DNA of 6,568 bases, taken from assembly GCA_018260275.1 (NCBI GenBank), contig JAGLBK010000150.1:1-6568 (forward strand), written 5' to 3'. Positions 1-5,655 of this stretch are shown here, one piece after another. This stretch comes from Deinococcus sp. GTDB lineage: Bacteria > Deinococcota > Deinococci > Deinococcales > Deinococcaceae. The position numbers and the translations under genes are program-made. Each line of letters starts with the position of its first letter. Position 1 is the first letter of the stretch. Below the pieces are notes generated by a model. The model ran no database searches and was not told where the DNA came from. It saw only the letters and a program-made list of their open reading frames with translations.

Positions 1-54
1 ACTCCGATTTAACTTGATTGCCGCACTCTATAACCACACGCTAGGACTTCCAAA

Positions 55-417
55 ATGACTTTCGCAGGAGGTCTAGTGAATGTCAGCGCCGCCGAGGGCC
101 AGTTTGCCCGCAGATTCCGCAGCGACAAGCACCCGCATACCAACATGGCGAAGGCCGCTCTGAATATGCTCACTCTCAGCAGCGGCCCCGGTCTGGCGCG
201 GGAAAATATCTTTATGACCAGTGTGGACACGGGCTGGGTGTCGCAGCAGGAGCCGCAGGCACAGCGTGACCGTATGACCGCCGAGGGCTTTCGCCTGCCG
301 CTGACCACTGCTGACGCTGTGGCCCGCATTTACGACCCGATTGTGCTGGGCCTGACCCGCCCCGAAAAGCCGCCTTTTGGCGTGTACCTCAAGGATTTCC
401 GGGTGCAGCAGTGGTAG
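55..417 (+). pseudogene. C-terminal remnant of an SDR-family NAD(P)-dependent oxidoreductase
   Basis: The 120 residues match the C-terminal half of a divergent short-chain dehydrogenase/reductase family. The strand carrying the catalytic Ser reads LVNVSAAEGQF (residues 7-17). The active-site helix reads HPHTNMAKAALNM (26-38), with Lys33 in the YxxxK lysine position and Thr29 where Tyr usually sits. From memory this family normally has Thr there. A TGW segment and a normal-looking end (YLKDFRVQQW) follow. The Rossmann NAD(P)-binding half is missing. The same frame has stops at 10-12 and 31-33, so the loss is not only due to the window edge. Another frame (2-55) reads NLIAALYNHTLGLP, which could be a frameshifted piece of the preceding helix. 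An AGGAGGT at 66-72 sits just before a GTG at 76, so a fragment could be translated, but without a cofactor site it should not be an active dehydrogenase. The next gene overlaps its stop by 7 nt. Confidence 0.7.
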
Positions 418-1235
418 AACGTTCCCGGCTTGCCCATCACCAAATTGCTGGCCTTTCCACCCACGTTGATTTCGCGTCGGGGGCGCTCGGCTATGTGCTG
501 GACGGCGTGTCTTACGGGGTCATGAATACTGGGCGCATCCTTTCGGCGCAGGAACTGACGCAGGCTCATGCGGCGGTGCTGGGCGTCGTGCAACTTGACC
601 CCAGAGAAGCTGGCCCAGAGGCCAAACAGGCGGCGGCTCTGGCTTTTGCACTGCACCGACTGGGCGAGGGCCACGAACTGGGCCGCGCAGAACGGGCCAC
701 CTTGCACGCGGCACAGTTTTCTACAGAGCAGGGCGAGGTAGGCAAGACAGTTCACATCCGCACCGATGGCAGCGCCGACAAGGGTAAAGACGGAAAAAAT
801 GCCCTCAGCGTCGGCTATTTGCTGAACGCAAAGCCCTACAGCCTCGCCTTGCACGGGCGGCAAGGTCACGAGGGGATTGCCGAGCGCACCGCTATTTTTA
901 CGGCCCTGACACACGCCAGAGTTCTCGGCTTCCGCGAATTCCGGGTGCAGAGTGACCACAAATTCCATACCCGCCGCTACGACGAAGACCTGATTCACCG
1001 CAATCGCCGCAAATCGGATTCGCTGGAACGGCTGGACGCGCTGGTAGACGAGTTGCAGCCCCACATTCACTTCGAGTACGCCGCCACACTGGATACCGAC
1101 GCGCCGCACCGTTTGGCCCTGCACGCCCGGGCACTGGACAGGCTTTCGCTGGGGCTGGGGCTGTCCCGCGCTCAGGCGATGGCGCTGCGACGGGTGCATT
1201 TTGCTTTTAAAAAAGGCGGAGATGTGCTGTTCTAG
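411..1235 (+). CDS. RNase H-fold (reverse transcriptase-like) protein
   Basis: This 274-residue protein has an RNase H-like domain at about residues 113-240. The first strand reads HIRTDGSA with Asp119. The helix reads GIAERTAIFTALTHAR with Glu158. The fourth strand reads FRVQSDHKF with Asp182. The last motif, DAPHRLALHARAL, puts His233 where RNase HI has its final Asp, a common swap in RVT_3-type homologues. The D-E-D set fits two-metal cleavage of the RNA strand of RNA-DNA hybrids, but the true substrate is unknown. Residues 1-110 are not a standard RNase HI extension. They contain a second weakly similar stretch (Asp20, GYVLDG at 27-32, Glu48). The proposed start is GTG at 411, overlapping the SDR remnant's stop. 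No good Shine-Dalgarno site is visible (AAGGA at 391-395 is too far), so translation may be coupled to the remnant. GTG 495 and ATG 522 are later options but would cut the N-terminal stretch. The fold is fairly sure, the role is not. Confidence 0.75.
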   Translation: MVERSRLAHHQIAGLSTHVDFASGALGYVLDGVSYGVMNTGRILSAQELTQAHAAVLGVVQLDPREAGPEAKQAAALAFALHRLGEGHELGRAERATLHAAQFSTEQGEVGKTVHIRTDGSADKGKDGKNALSVGYLLNAKPYSLALHGRQGHEGIAERTAIFTALTHARVLGFREFRVQSDHKFHTRRYDEDLIHRNRRKSDSLERLDALVDELQPHIHFEYAATLDTDAPHRLALHARALDRLSLGLGLSRAQAMALRRVHFAFKKGGDVLF

Positions 1236-1342
1236 CGCAGTTCGGACCAGTGCTCTGGCAGCCCACTGACATGTTAAGCCCAGAGTCGACCACCGCCGCG
1301 CACTACGCGCATTTTGCCGGGGTGCGACATTTCCGTCCTGTC

Positions 1343-1364
1343 TCTGGGAACATGTTCTGGGAAC
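1343..1364. repeat. Palindrome and direct repeat upstream of the phosphoesterase promoter
   Basis: The nine-base word TCTGGGAAC occurs at 1343-1351 and 1356-1364, with a 13-bp period. A perfect 10-bp palindrome, GAACATGTTC (1348-1357), spans the junction. It lies about 45-60 bp before the -10 box of the next gene, a typical place for an activator or repressor site. No regulator is known from the sequence, so an operator role is only a suggestion. Confidence 0.35.
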
Positions 1365-1380
1365 CGTGGTGCAGGTCTGC

Positions 1381-1415
1381 TTTCAAAATCCCCGCACCGC
1401 GCTATGATGCTATTT
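1381..1415 (+). promoter_or_regulatory. Leaderless promoter of the metallophosphoesterase gene
   Basis: A -10 box TATGAT (1403-1408) is followed by 7 nt and then a GTG codon at 1416. A weak -35 candidate TTTCAA lies at 1381-1386, with a 16-bp spacer. Transcription would start at or next to the GTG, giving an mRNA without a leader. This matches the usual Deinococcus leaderless layout and is repeated with the same 7-nt gap in front of two other genes in this window. Confidence 0.65.
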
Positions 1416-2168
1416 GTGCGGCAACTGCTGCTTTCCGATATCCACGCCAATAACACTGCGCTTCAGGCTGTCCTGAGTGACGCTGAAAAACGCGGTTACG
1501 ATCAGGTCATGCACCTCGGCGACGCAGTGGGCTATGGCCCGCACCCGCACGACGTGGTCGAAACCCTGCGCGGCCTGGACGCCACCTGCGTCATGGGCAA
1601 CCACGACCAGATGCTGCTCGAATATGCTGACGACACCCGCGAGTACAAAGAAAGCGTGGTCGCGGCGGCTCTCAAGTGGCAGCTTACCCGCCTGACCGAA
1701 CGTGACATTCGGTGGATTCGGACCTGGCGCGACGGCATAGACGATTCGTTGGTGGGGGCGCGTTACCGCCACGGCACACCGTCGAGTCTCGACGAGTACA
1801 TGGACTCGGTCACAGCGGCCAGAGAGGCGTTTACGCAGTGGCAGGGCCGCATTGGGTTCGTGGGACATACCCACACGCCCATCGTCTACGCGACCCTGAA
1901 TGCGCCGGTCGGTGAGTGGATCAAGACCCAGCCCCTTTCGGACGGCGGCACGTACATGGTGCCCCCGGCGGCCCGGGTCATCCTGAATCCCGGCAGCGTC
2001 GGCCAGCCCCGCGACGGCAATCCCAAGGCCAGTTACGCCATTTTCGACACTTCGCGTAACGTCTTCGAGGTCATCCGGGTGCCTTACGATGTCGCCCGCA
2101 CCCAGGAAGCGATGATGGAAGCCGGGCTCCCCCAGGTGCTGGCGGCGCGGCTGGCCATTGGAAAATAA
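1416..2168 (+). CDS. Calcineurin-like metallophosphoesterase (YfcE/MJ0936-type)
   Basis: This 250-residue protein has the full metal-binding set of calcineurin-like phosphoesterases: SDIHAN (Asp8, His10), GDAVGYG (Asp36), GNHD (Asn62, His63), RHGTP (His119) and GHTHTP (His151, His153). A conserved NPGSVGQPRDGNP loop lies at 191-203. Together these hold a two-metal centre that hydrolyses phosphomonoester or phosphodiester bonds. The natural substrate cannot be read from the sequence. There is no signal peptide, so it acts in the cytoplasm. I chose GTG 1416 as start because the protein then begins MRQLLLSDIHAN, as relatives do, and because a -10 box lies 7 nt upstream. ATG 1404 and ATG 1407 overlap that -10 box, and a longer reading from 1314 adds an unconserved tail. 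It follows the RNase H-like gene by 180 bp and precedes the delta' gene by 77 bp on the same strand. The family is sure, the substrate unknown. Confidence 0.92.
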   Translation: MRQLLLSDIHANNTALQAVLSDAEKRGYDQVMHLGDAVGYGPHPHDVVETLRGLDATCVMGNHDQMLLEYADDTREYKESVVAAALKWQLTRLTERDIRWIRTWRDGIDDSLVGARYRHGTPSSLDEYMDSVTAAREAFTQWQGRIGFVGHTHTPIVYATLNAPVGEWIKTQPLSDGGTYMVPPAARVILNPGSVGQPRDGNPKASYAIFDTSRNVFEVIRVPYDVARTQEAMMEAGLPQVLAARLAIGK

Positions 2169-2172
2169 GTGC

Positions 2173-2200
2173 TTGTAGCGCGTAGCGTGCGGCTTATACA
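2173..2200 (+). promoter_or_regulatory. Possible promoter for the delta' subunit gene
   Basis: TTGTAG (2173-2178) and TATACA (2195-2200) are separated by 16 bp and resemble -35 and -10 boxes. The predicted leader would be about 39 nt and would contain the tandem repeats at 2210-2237. Inverted arms (2182-2189 and 2215-2222) flank the -10 box. The gene could instead be read through from the phosphoesterase gene, since no terminator is evident between them. Confidence 0.3.
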
Positions 2201-2237
2201 ACAGGCGCTGGCCCCACGCTACAGGCCCCACGCCACA
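2175..2237. repeat. Inverted and tandem repeats in the spacer before the delta' gene
   Basis: Two near-identical 14-bp tandem units lie at 2210-2223 (GGCCCCACGCTACA) and 2224-2237 (GGCCCCACGCCACA), differing at one base. To their left, GTAGCGC (2175-2181) and GTAGCGT (2182-2188) repeat with a 7-bp period. GTAGCGTG (2182-2189) is the exact reverse complement of CACGCTAC (2215-2222). So the spacer is built from one word family in both orientations. It has no T-run, so it is not an obvious intrinsic terminator. Confidence 0.6.
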
Positions 2238-2245
2238 CGCCTCCT

Positions 2246-3166
2246 ATGATTCACGCCCATCTGCTTGAACAATCCACGGCTTTTGGGGGCAACGCCCTGC
2301 TGCTTACGGGCCCAGCGCGGGTCGGCAAGGCTGGGCTGGCCTGGGCCATCGCGGCGGCCCAGAACTGTACCGGACTGCGGGGCATGTACGGCGAGGCGTG
2401 CGGCCAATGCCCGTCTTGCCGGGCGCTGGCGGCGGGGGCGCACCCGGATCTGCTACTGGTCGAGCCGAGGGCGACCACCACCACCGGCAAGGCGGCGCGG
2501 CGCAAATTGATTCCGGTAGGGGCCGTCTTACAAGGCCGTGATAAGGCCCGCGAGTACGAAACGCACGTCTATGAATTTCTGGAAGTGCGCCCCACCTTTC
2601 GCCGCCGCGTGGTTATGGTGTCGGGGACGGAATACCTGGGGCCGGAAGCGGCCAATGCCCTGCTCAAGCTGATCGAGGAGCCGCCTCACCACGCCCTGTT
2701 CCTGTTCATGGCCGAGGATGTCCGCGCAGTGTTGCCGACCATCGTCAGTCGCAGCGCCCGCCTGAGCGTCACGCCAGTCAGCGATCAGGAACTGGCGCGG
2801 GCGCTGATGCAGTCTGGGCAAAACGCTGATGAGGAACTGGTCGCCTTCGCTGCGGGCCGCGCCGGGGTGCTGGCCGACGCTGAGAAGGTCCGTGCGGCCC
2901 TGGCCGACGCCCGGCTGCTGCAAGAGGCTCTGGCAACCGGCCTGCTGACCACCCTCGAAACCGCCGAGGCGCTCGAAAAGCGCTGGGACGCCACCTGGCA
3001 CCCCGAGGCGCTGCGCTTTGTGTGGCGAACGTCTGTTCCGCACCAGCGGGCGCAGGCCGACACGGCGCTCGACGACTTGCAGCAGGCGCTCGAAGCCTAC
3101 GCCAGCCCCAGCCTCAGCTTTCAGGTTTTTGGGTTGCGTTTGCGTGAGGCGTTCGGTGAAGCGTGA
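2246..3166 (+). CDS. holB: DNA polymerase III delta' subunit (clamp loader)
   Basis: The 306 residues (334 in E. coli HolB) show the delta' layout. A Walker A loop GPARVGKA lies at 22-29. Four cysteines (41, 52, 55, 58) form the zinc-binding insert, and HPD follows at 66-68. The conserved AAA+ segment EAANALLKLIEEPP lies at 134-147. The stretch before it, VVMVSGTEYL (122-131), lacks the acidic Walker B pair, which fits a subunit that does not hydrolyse ATP. The arginine-finger motif reads SRS (168-170) instead of the usual SRC, with Arg169 kept. The C-terminal part is helical and would form the collar that joins the other loader subunits. The protein helps load the beta sliding clamp onto DNA in the cytoplasm. 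The ATG at 2246 has no Shine-Dalgarno site and no -10 box at the leaderless distance, unlike three other genes here. The start is still well supported because homology begins within a few residues. It ends 13 bp from the convergent permease gene. Confidence 0.92.
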   Translation: MIHAHLLEQSTAFGGNALLLTGPARVGKAGLAWAIAAAQNCTGLRGMYGEACGQCPSCRALAAGAHPDLLLVEPRATTTTGKAARRKLIPVGAVLQGRDKAREYETHVYEFLEVRPTFRRRVVMVSGTEYLGPEAANALLKLIEEPPHHALFLFMAEDVRAVLPTIVSRSARLSVTPVSDQELARALMQSGQNADEELVAFAAGRAGVLADAEKVRAALADARLLQEALATGLLTTLETAEALEKRWDATWHPEALRFVWRTSVPHQRAQADTALDDLQQALEAYASPSLSFQVFGLRLREAFGEA

Positions 3167-3181
3167 AGAGCGGCTACTCTT
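3166..3181. terminator. Small hairpin at the convergent gene ends
   Basis: AAGAG (3166-3170) and CTCTT (3177-3181) can pair around a 6-nt loop. The element lies across the ends of both convergent genes. The stem is only 5 bp and no T-run follows on either strand, so it is a weak candidate for a shared terminator. Confidence 0.2.
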
Positions 3182-4280
3182 AGCGGCGCGCCGCCAGCCA
3201 CAGCAGCGCTAATCCCGCCAGCACCGCGATCAGGTCGGGTGAGTAGGCCGCAACCACGGCGGGCAGTGCGGCGTTTTCGCCCATGACCCGGAAGACGCTC
3301 CAGGTGGCGTAGTACGCAAACGCCAGCAAAATGGCCCAGGTAAAGCCCAGGTTCAGCCCGCTGCGGAAGGTATAGACCGCCAGACTGACCGAAAAGAAGG
3401 CCAGCGCCAGCGCCGCCAGCGGTTCGGCAAACTTGCGGTGCAGCGCAGTGAATTCGGCGGGGGCCGGAACGTGCTGCTGGCGGTAGAGCCGGGCATGTTC
3501 AAGCAGGGTTCGCAGCGGCAGGTCTATGGGTTTAGGTTGCCCTCCGCTGTTGTCGAAGCTGGCCTGCACGTCCTGCACGGGCAGTGAACCTGTCTTGAAG
3601 GTCAAAACCGTGATGGGCTGCCCCATCTGGTACGAGATACGCTGCCCATCGCGCAGGTGCAGTACGTTGCCCTGCAAACGCCCGCTCTGGGCGGTGATGA
3701 CCTCGCGCGGCGGCTGTCCCGACTGCATGCTGATAATTTGCAGCCCGCGCATCTCACCGCCCGGCAGCAGCTGTTCCACGCTGATGGCCCGGTTCAGGGC
3801 GTCGGTCAGCACCAGTCGGCGGCCCGCCGAATCGCGGCTGCCCAGCCCGATCACGCGCGGGTTGTCGAACACGATCTGGCGCTGCACGGTCTGGGCCTGG
3901 ATCTTGGCGCGGGTCACGATTCCTTCGTTGATCGCAAATGACAAGGCCGTGATCCCCAGGGCCAGCCACATAACGGGCCGGAACAGTTGCGACACCGGAA
4001 TACCGCCCGCCAGTGCCCCCTTGATCTCCGAATCGGCGGCCAAGCGCGACAGCCCCAGAATGGTGGCGAACATCAGGCCAATCGGCAGCGCCTGAGCAAT
4101 CGCCCAGGGAATGTTGAGCGCCAGCAGCCGCGCGACCAGCAGCGGACTGGCCCCCTTGGCAAGCAGCGGCGCGATCACTTCTTGAAGGGCCGCGAGCACC
4201 AGCAGCAAAATCACGATCACCAGTGCGCCCAGCAGCGCGGGGATGATTTCTTCTAGCACATAACGCTCGAAGCGTGTCAT
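3180..4280 (-). CDS. LptF/LptG (YjgP/YjgQ) family permease, second of two
   Basis: This 366-residue inner-membrane protein has the LptF/LptG plan. Three N-terminal helices lie at about 14-32, 53-77 and 97-117. A periplasmic beta-rich region follows at about 118-265. Three more helices lie at about 287-305, 311-330 and 349-364. The cytoplasmic motif DSEIKGALAGGI (83-94) matches the coupling helix that contacts the LptB ATPase. In Gram-negative bacteria the pair LptF and LptG moves lipopolysaccharide out of the inner membrane towards LptC and LptA. The length equals that of E. coli LptF. The ATG at 4280 is preceded by GAGG (4288-4291) at a 7-nt distance, a modest ribosome binding site. There is no -10 box at the leaderless distance, so it is probably co-transcribed with the first permease 160 bp upstream. 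Which of the two is LptF and which LptG cannot be settled from this sequence. The lipid carried is unknown. It converges on the delta' gene. Confidence 0.9.
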   Translation of the reverse strand: MTRFERYVLEEIIPALLGALVIVILLLVLAALQEVIAPLLAKGASPLLVARLLALNIPWAIAQALPIGLMFATILGLSRLAADSEIKGALAGGIPVSQLFRPVMWLALGITALSFAINEGIVTRAKIQAQTVQRQIVFDNPRVIGLGSRDSAGRRLVLTDALNRAISVEQLLPGGEMRGLQIISMQSGQPPREVITAQSGRLQGNVLHLRDGQRISYQMGQPITVLTFKTGSLPVQDVQASFDNSGGQPKPIDLPLRTLLEHARLYRQQHVPAPAEFTALHRKFAEPLAALALAFFSVSLAVYTFRSGLNLGFTWAILLAFAYYATWSVFRVMGENAALPAVVAAYSPDLIAVLAGLALLWLAARR

Positions 4281-4383
4281 GGGCGGGCCTCGCGCCGGGC
4301 GCGGCGAACAGTCGCAGGGTCTAAAGGTCCAAGGGCAGGGGGAGGAAGGTGCAAGTCAGCAGGCGCTCTGCGGGCCTTCACCA

Positions 4384-4443
4384 GCCAACAGCCACACGCC
4401 ACTAGCCTTCTCACCATATGCCTCTTCATCACACGCCTCTTCA
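4384..4443 (-). repeat. Degenerate 15-bp tandem repeats between the two permease genes
   Basis: Read on the minus strand, the spacer begins with 15-bp units: TGAAGAGGCGTGTGA (4443-4429), TGAAGAGGCATATGG (4428-4414) and TGAGAAGGCTAGTGG (4413-4399). A much weaker fourth unit lies at 4398-4384. The TGA of the first unit is the stop codon of the upstream permease. The rest of the 160-bp spacer (4281-4383) is GC-rich, with no convincing promoter, terminator or gene. An open frame runs through it on the minus strand, but its product is unconvincing. Confidence 0.6.
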
Positions 4444-5487
4444 CCTGAGTCTCCAGGCCAGAACCAGCCCCAGCACGAGGAAAACCAGACTGGGTAGCCA
4501 CGCGGCAAACACCGGGTCAAGTGCTCCGGCGGGAGCCAGCGACTGCATGGTGATCCACAGCACGTAGAACGAGGCGATAAACACGACCACGGCCCCCGTC
4601 GCCGCGATTCTGCTTCTGAACAGCAGCCCCAGTCCGCCAGCTGCCAGCGCAAAGGCAATCGGCGTAAACGGGTCGGCGTAGCGCGAGGCCAGTTGATACT
4701 GGTAGTTGCGGCGGCTTTCGGGCGTCAGGGCGGTGCCTGCCAGCTCGTGGCGCAACTGTACGGTGCTGACCTTGCGCGGGTCGGGGGGCGGGGGTTGCAG
4801 GGTGTCGTTCTGCGGCACGCTCAACTGCCCCAGCGTCTGGGTCGGCACCTGACCGGGGCGCGTGACCCAGGGGTCGGTCAGCGTCCAGGTTTTGTTGGCC
4901 GGGTTCCACTGCCCGACCAGCGCGGTCAGGGTGTCGTCGCCGCGCCGCACCATCACGCCAGAAAGCTGCGCGGTCTGCCCAGCAGCGTCCGGCGTGACCC
5001 GTCCGGCGTAATACAGCGCTCCCTGCGGCGCATACGTGTACTTGTCCTGGCTGGGAATAGGGGGAAGCTGACCATAGATGCCGTACCAGGTGCGTTCCCA
5101 GCGGGCCTGCCCCGCCGGAACCAGCGTGCTGGTGTTGTAGAAGGTTACCCCGCCAATCAGCAGGGCGGGCAGCAGCAGCGGCCAGATCACGCTGAGCGGG
5201 CGAATACCGGCAGCCAGAATCGCCTTGATCTCGCTGTCTTTTTGCAGGCGCGACAGCCCCAGCAACATGGCGAAGGGTACCGACATCACCAGGGCGCGGT
5301 TCAGTTTGTCTGGCATAATCGCCAGCAGAGCCGTCATGAACTGCCCGAACGAGGCGTGTGACTGCATCGCCTTGCCGACGGTGGTGCTGAGCACGTCGGT
5401 CATCTGCAAAATTAAGAAAAGTGCCAGCCCAACGGCGTACAGTCGCGCGATTTCTCGCAGAACATAACGGGGCAGGGTCGGCAACAC
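4441..5487 (-). CDS. LptF/LptG (YjgP/YjgQ) family permease, first of two
   Basis: This 348-residue protein has the same six-helix plan as its neighbour. Three N-terminal helices lie within about residues 16-118, including the motif DSEIKAILAAGI (84-95) that would contact the LptB ATPase. A large periplasmic domain follows at about 119-268, with a proline-rich stretch (QPPPPDP). Three C-terminal helices lie at about 273-290, 296-314 and 327-345. It should pair with the second permease to lift a lipid out of the inner membrane. I chose GTG 5487 because the protein then begins MLPTLPRYVLREIARLY, as family members do, and because TACAAT lies exactly 7 nt upstream. A longer reading from ATG 5616 adds 43 residues unlike the family and starts inside a terminator hairpin. 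It is the promoter-proximal gene of a probable two-gene operon. No lptB-like ATPase gene is in this window, so it must be encoded elsewhere. Whether this is LptF or LptG is open. Confidence 0.9.
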   Translation of the reverse strand: MLPTLPRYVLREIARLYAVGLALFLILQMTDVLSTTVGKAMQSHASFGQFMTALLAIMPDKLNRALVMSVPFAMLLGLSRLQKDSEIKAILAAGIRPLSVIWPLLLPALLIGGVTFYNTSTLVPAGQARWERTWYGIYGQLPPIPSQDKYTYAPQGALYYAGRVTPDAAGQTAQLSGVMVRRGDDTLTALVGQWNPANKTWTLTDPWVTRPGQVPTQTLGQLSVPQNDTLQPPPPDPRKVSTVQLRHELAGTALTPESRRNYQYQLASRYADPFTPIAFALAAGGLGLLFRSRIAATGAVVVFIASFYVLWITMQSLAPAGALDPVFAAWLPSLVFLVLGLVLAWRLR

Positions 5488-5500
5488 GCCCAGGATTGTA
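5488..5500 (-). promoter_or_regulatory. Leaderless promoter of the permease operon
   Basis: On the minus strand TACAAT (5500-5495) is followed by 7 nt and then GTG at 5487. No convincing -35 box is seen at 16-18 bp upstream. The geometry is identical to that of the phosphoesterase and lipoprotein promoters, which supports both the promoter and the chosen start. Confidence 0.6.
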
Positions 5501-5594
5501 GCGGGCAGCGGTGAGAGCCTGATAGTGCAGCGCCGCCCGCCACCACTGCCAGGGTCCCAAGCGTGCCAGTCCCCAGCACAAAGAAAACCAGCCC

Positions 5595-5631
5595 AAATAA
5601 AAGAGGAAAGCCCCATTCAAGGACTTTCCTC
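5595..5631 (-). terminator. Intrinsic terminator after the lipoprotein gene
   Basis: On the minus strand, GAGGAAAG (5631-5624) pairs with CTTTCCTC (5610-5603). Two more G-C pairs form inside after a one-base bulge, leaving an 8-nt loop. TTTTATTT follows directly (5602-5595). The hairpin begins about 25 nt after the lipoprotein stop codon. It should end that transcript and separate it from the permease operon, which has its own promoter 95 bp further on. The GGAGG within the stem looks like a ribosome binding site but is better explained as part of the hairpin. Confidence 0.8.
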
Positions 5632-5655
5632 CAGTTTATATGACCGCCGCTCAAT

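Noticed and set aside
330..1199. 289-residue minus-strand frame opposite the RNase H-like gene.
   Set aside because: The plus-strand product has recognisable catalytic motifs. The minus-strand product has none and is a typical antisense shadow in GC-rich DNA.
1206..1215. TTTTAAAAAAGG near the end of the RNase H-like gene as a programmed frameshift site.
   Set aside because: The reading phase (TTT AAA AAA GGC) does not fit the X XXY YYZ pattern for a -1 shift, and the gene ends normally eight codons later.
1253..1285. CTCTGG (1253-1258) and CCAGAG (1280-1285) as a terminator after the RNase H-like gene.
   Set aside because: The stem is only 6 bp, the loop is 21 nt, and no T-run follows.
1348..1357. 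GAACATGTTC as a LexA/DinR box.
   Set aside because: The Gram-positive box needs four bases between GAAC and GTTC, and only two are present. It also does not resemble the known Deinococcus radiation-response motif.
1410..2231. 273-residue minus-strand frame opposite the metallophosphoesterase.
   Set aside because: All phosphoesterase motifs are on the plus strand, and the minus-strand translation has no recognisable domain.
4277..4501. 74-residue minus-strand frame through the spacer between the permeases.
   Set aside because: It starts inside the upstream permease, its middle only translates the 15-bp repeats, and no homology or ribosome binding site supports it.
4517..5620. Long minus-strand frame from TTG 5620 (367 residues) behind a strong GGAGG, with a hydrophobic N-terminus.
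   Set aside because: The GGAGG is part of a terminator stem, and the frame overlaps the well-supported permease gene almost entirely. Its later part is Arg/Ala/Gly/Pro-rich, as expected of a shadow frame in GC-rich DNA.
5412..5654. 80-residue minus-strand frame with a membrane-like stretch (LLFGLVFFVLGTGTLGTL).
   Set aside because: It crosses the terminator and overlaps the start of the permease. It has no ribosome binding site of its own, and its C-terminal part is Cys-rich and unlike a real protein.
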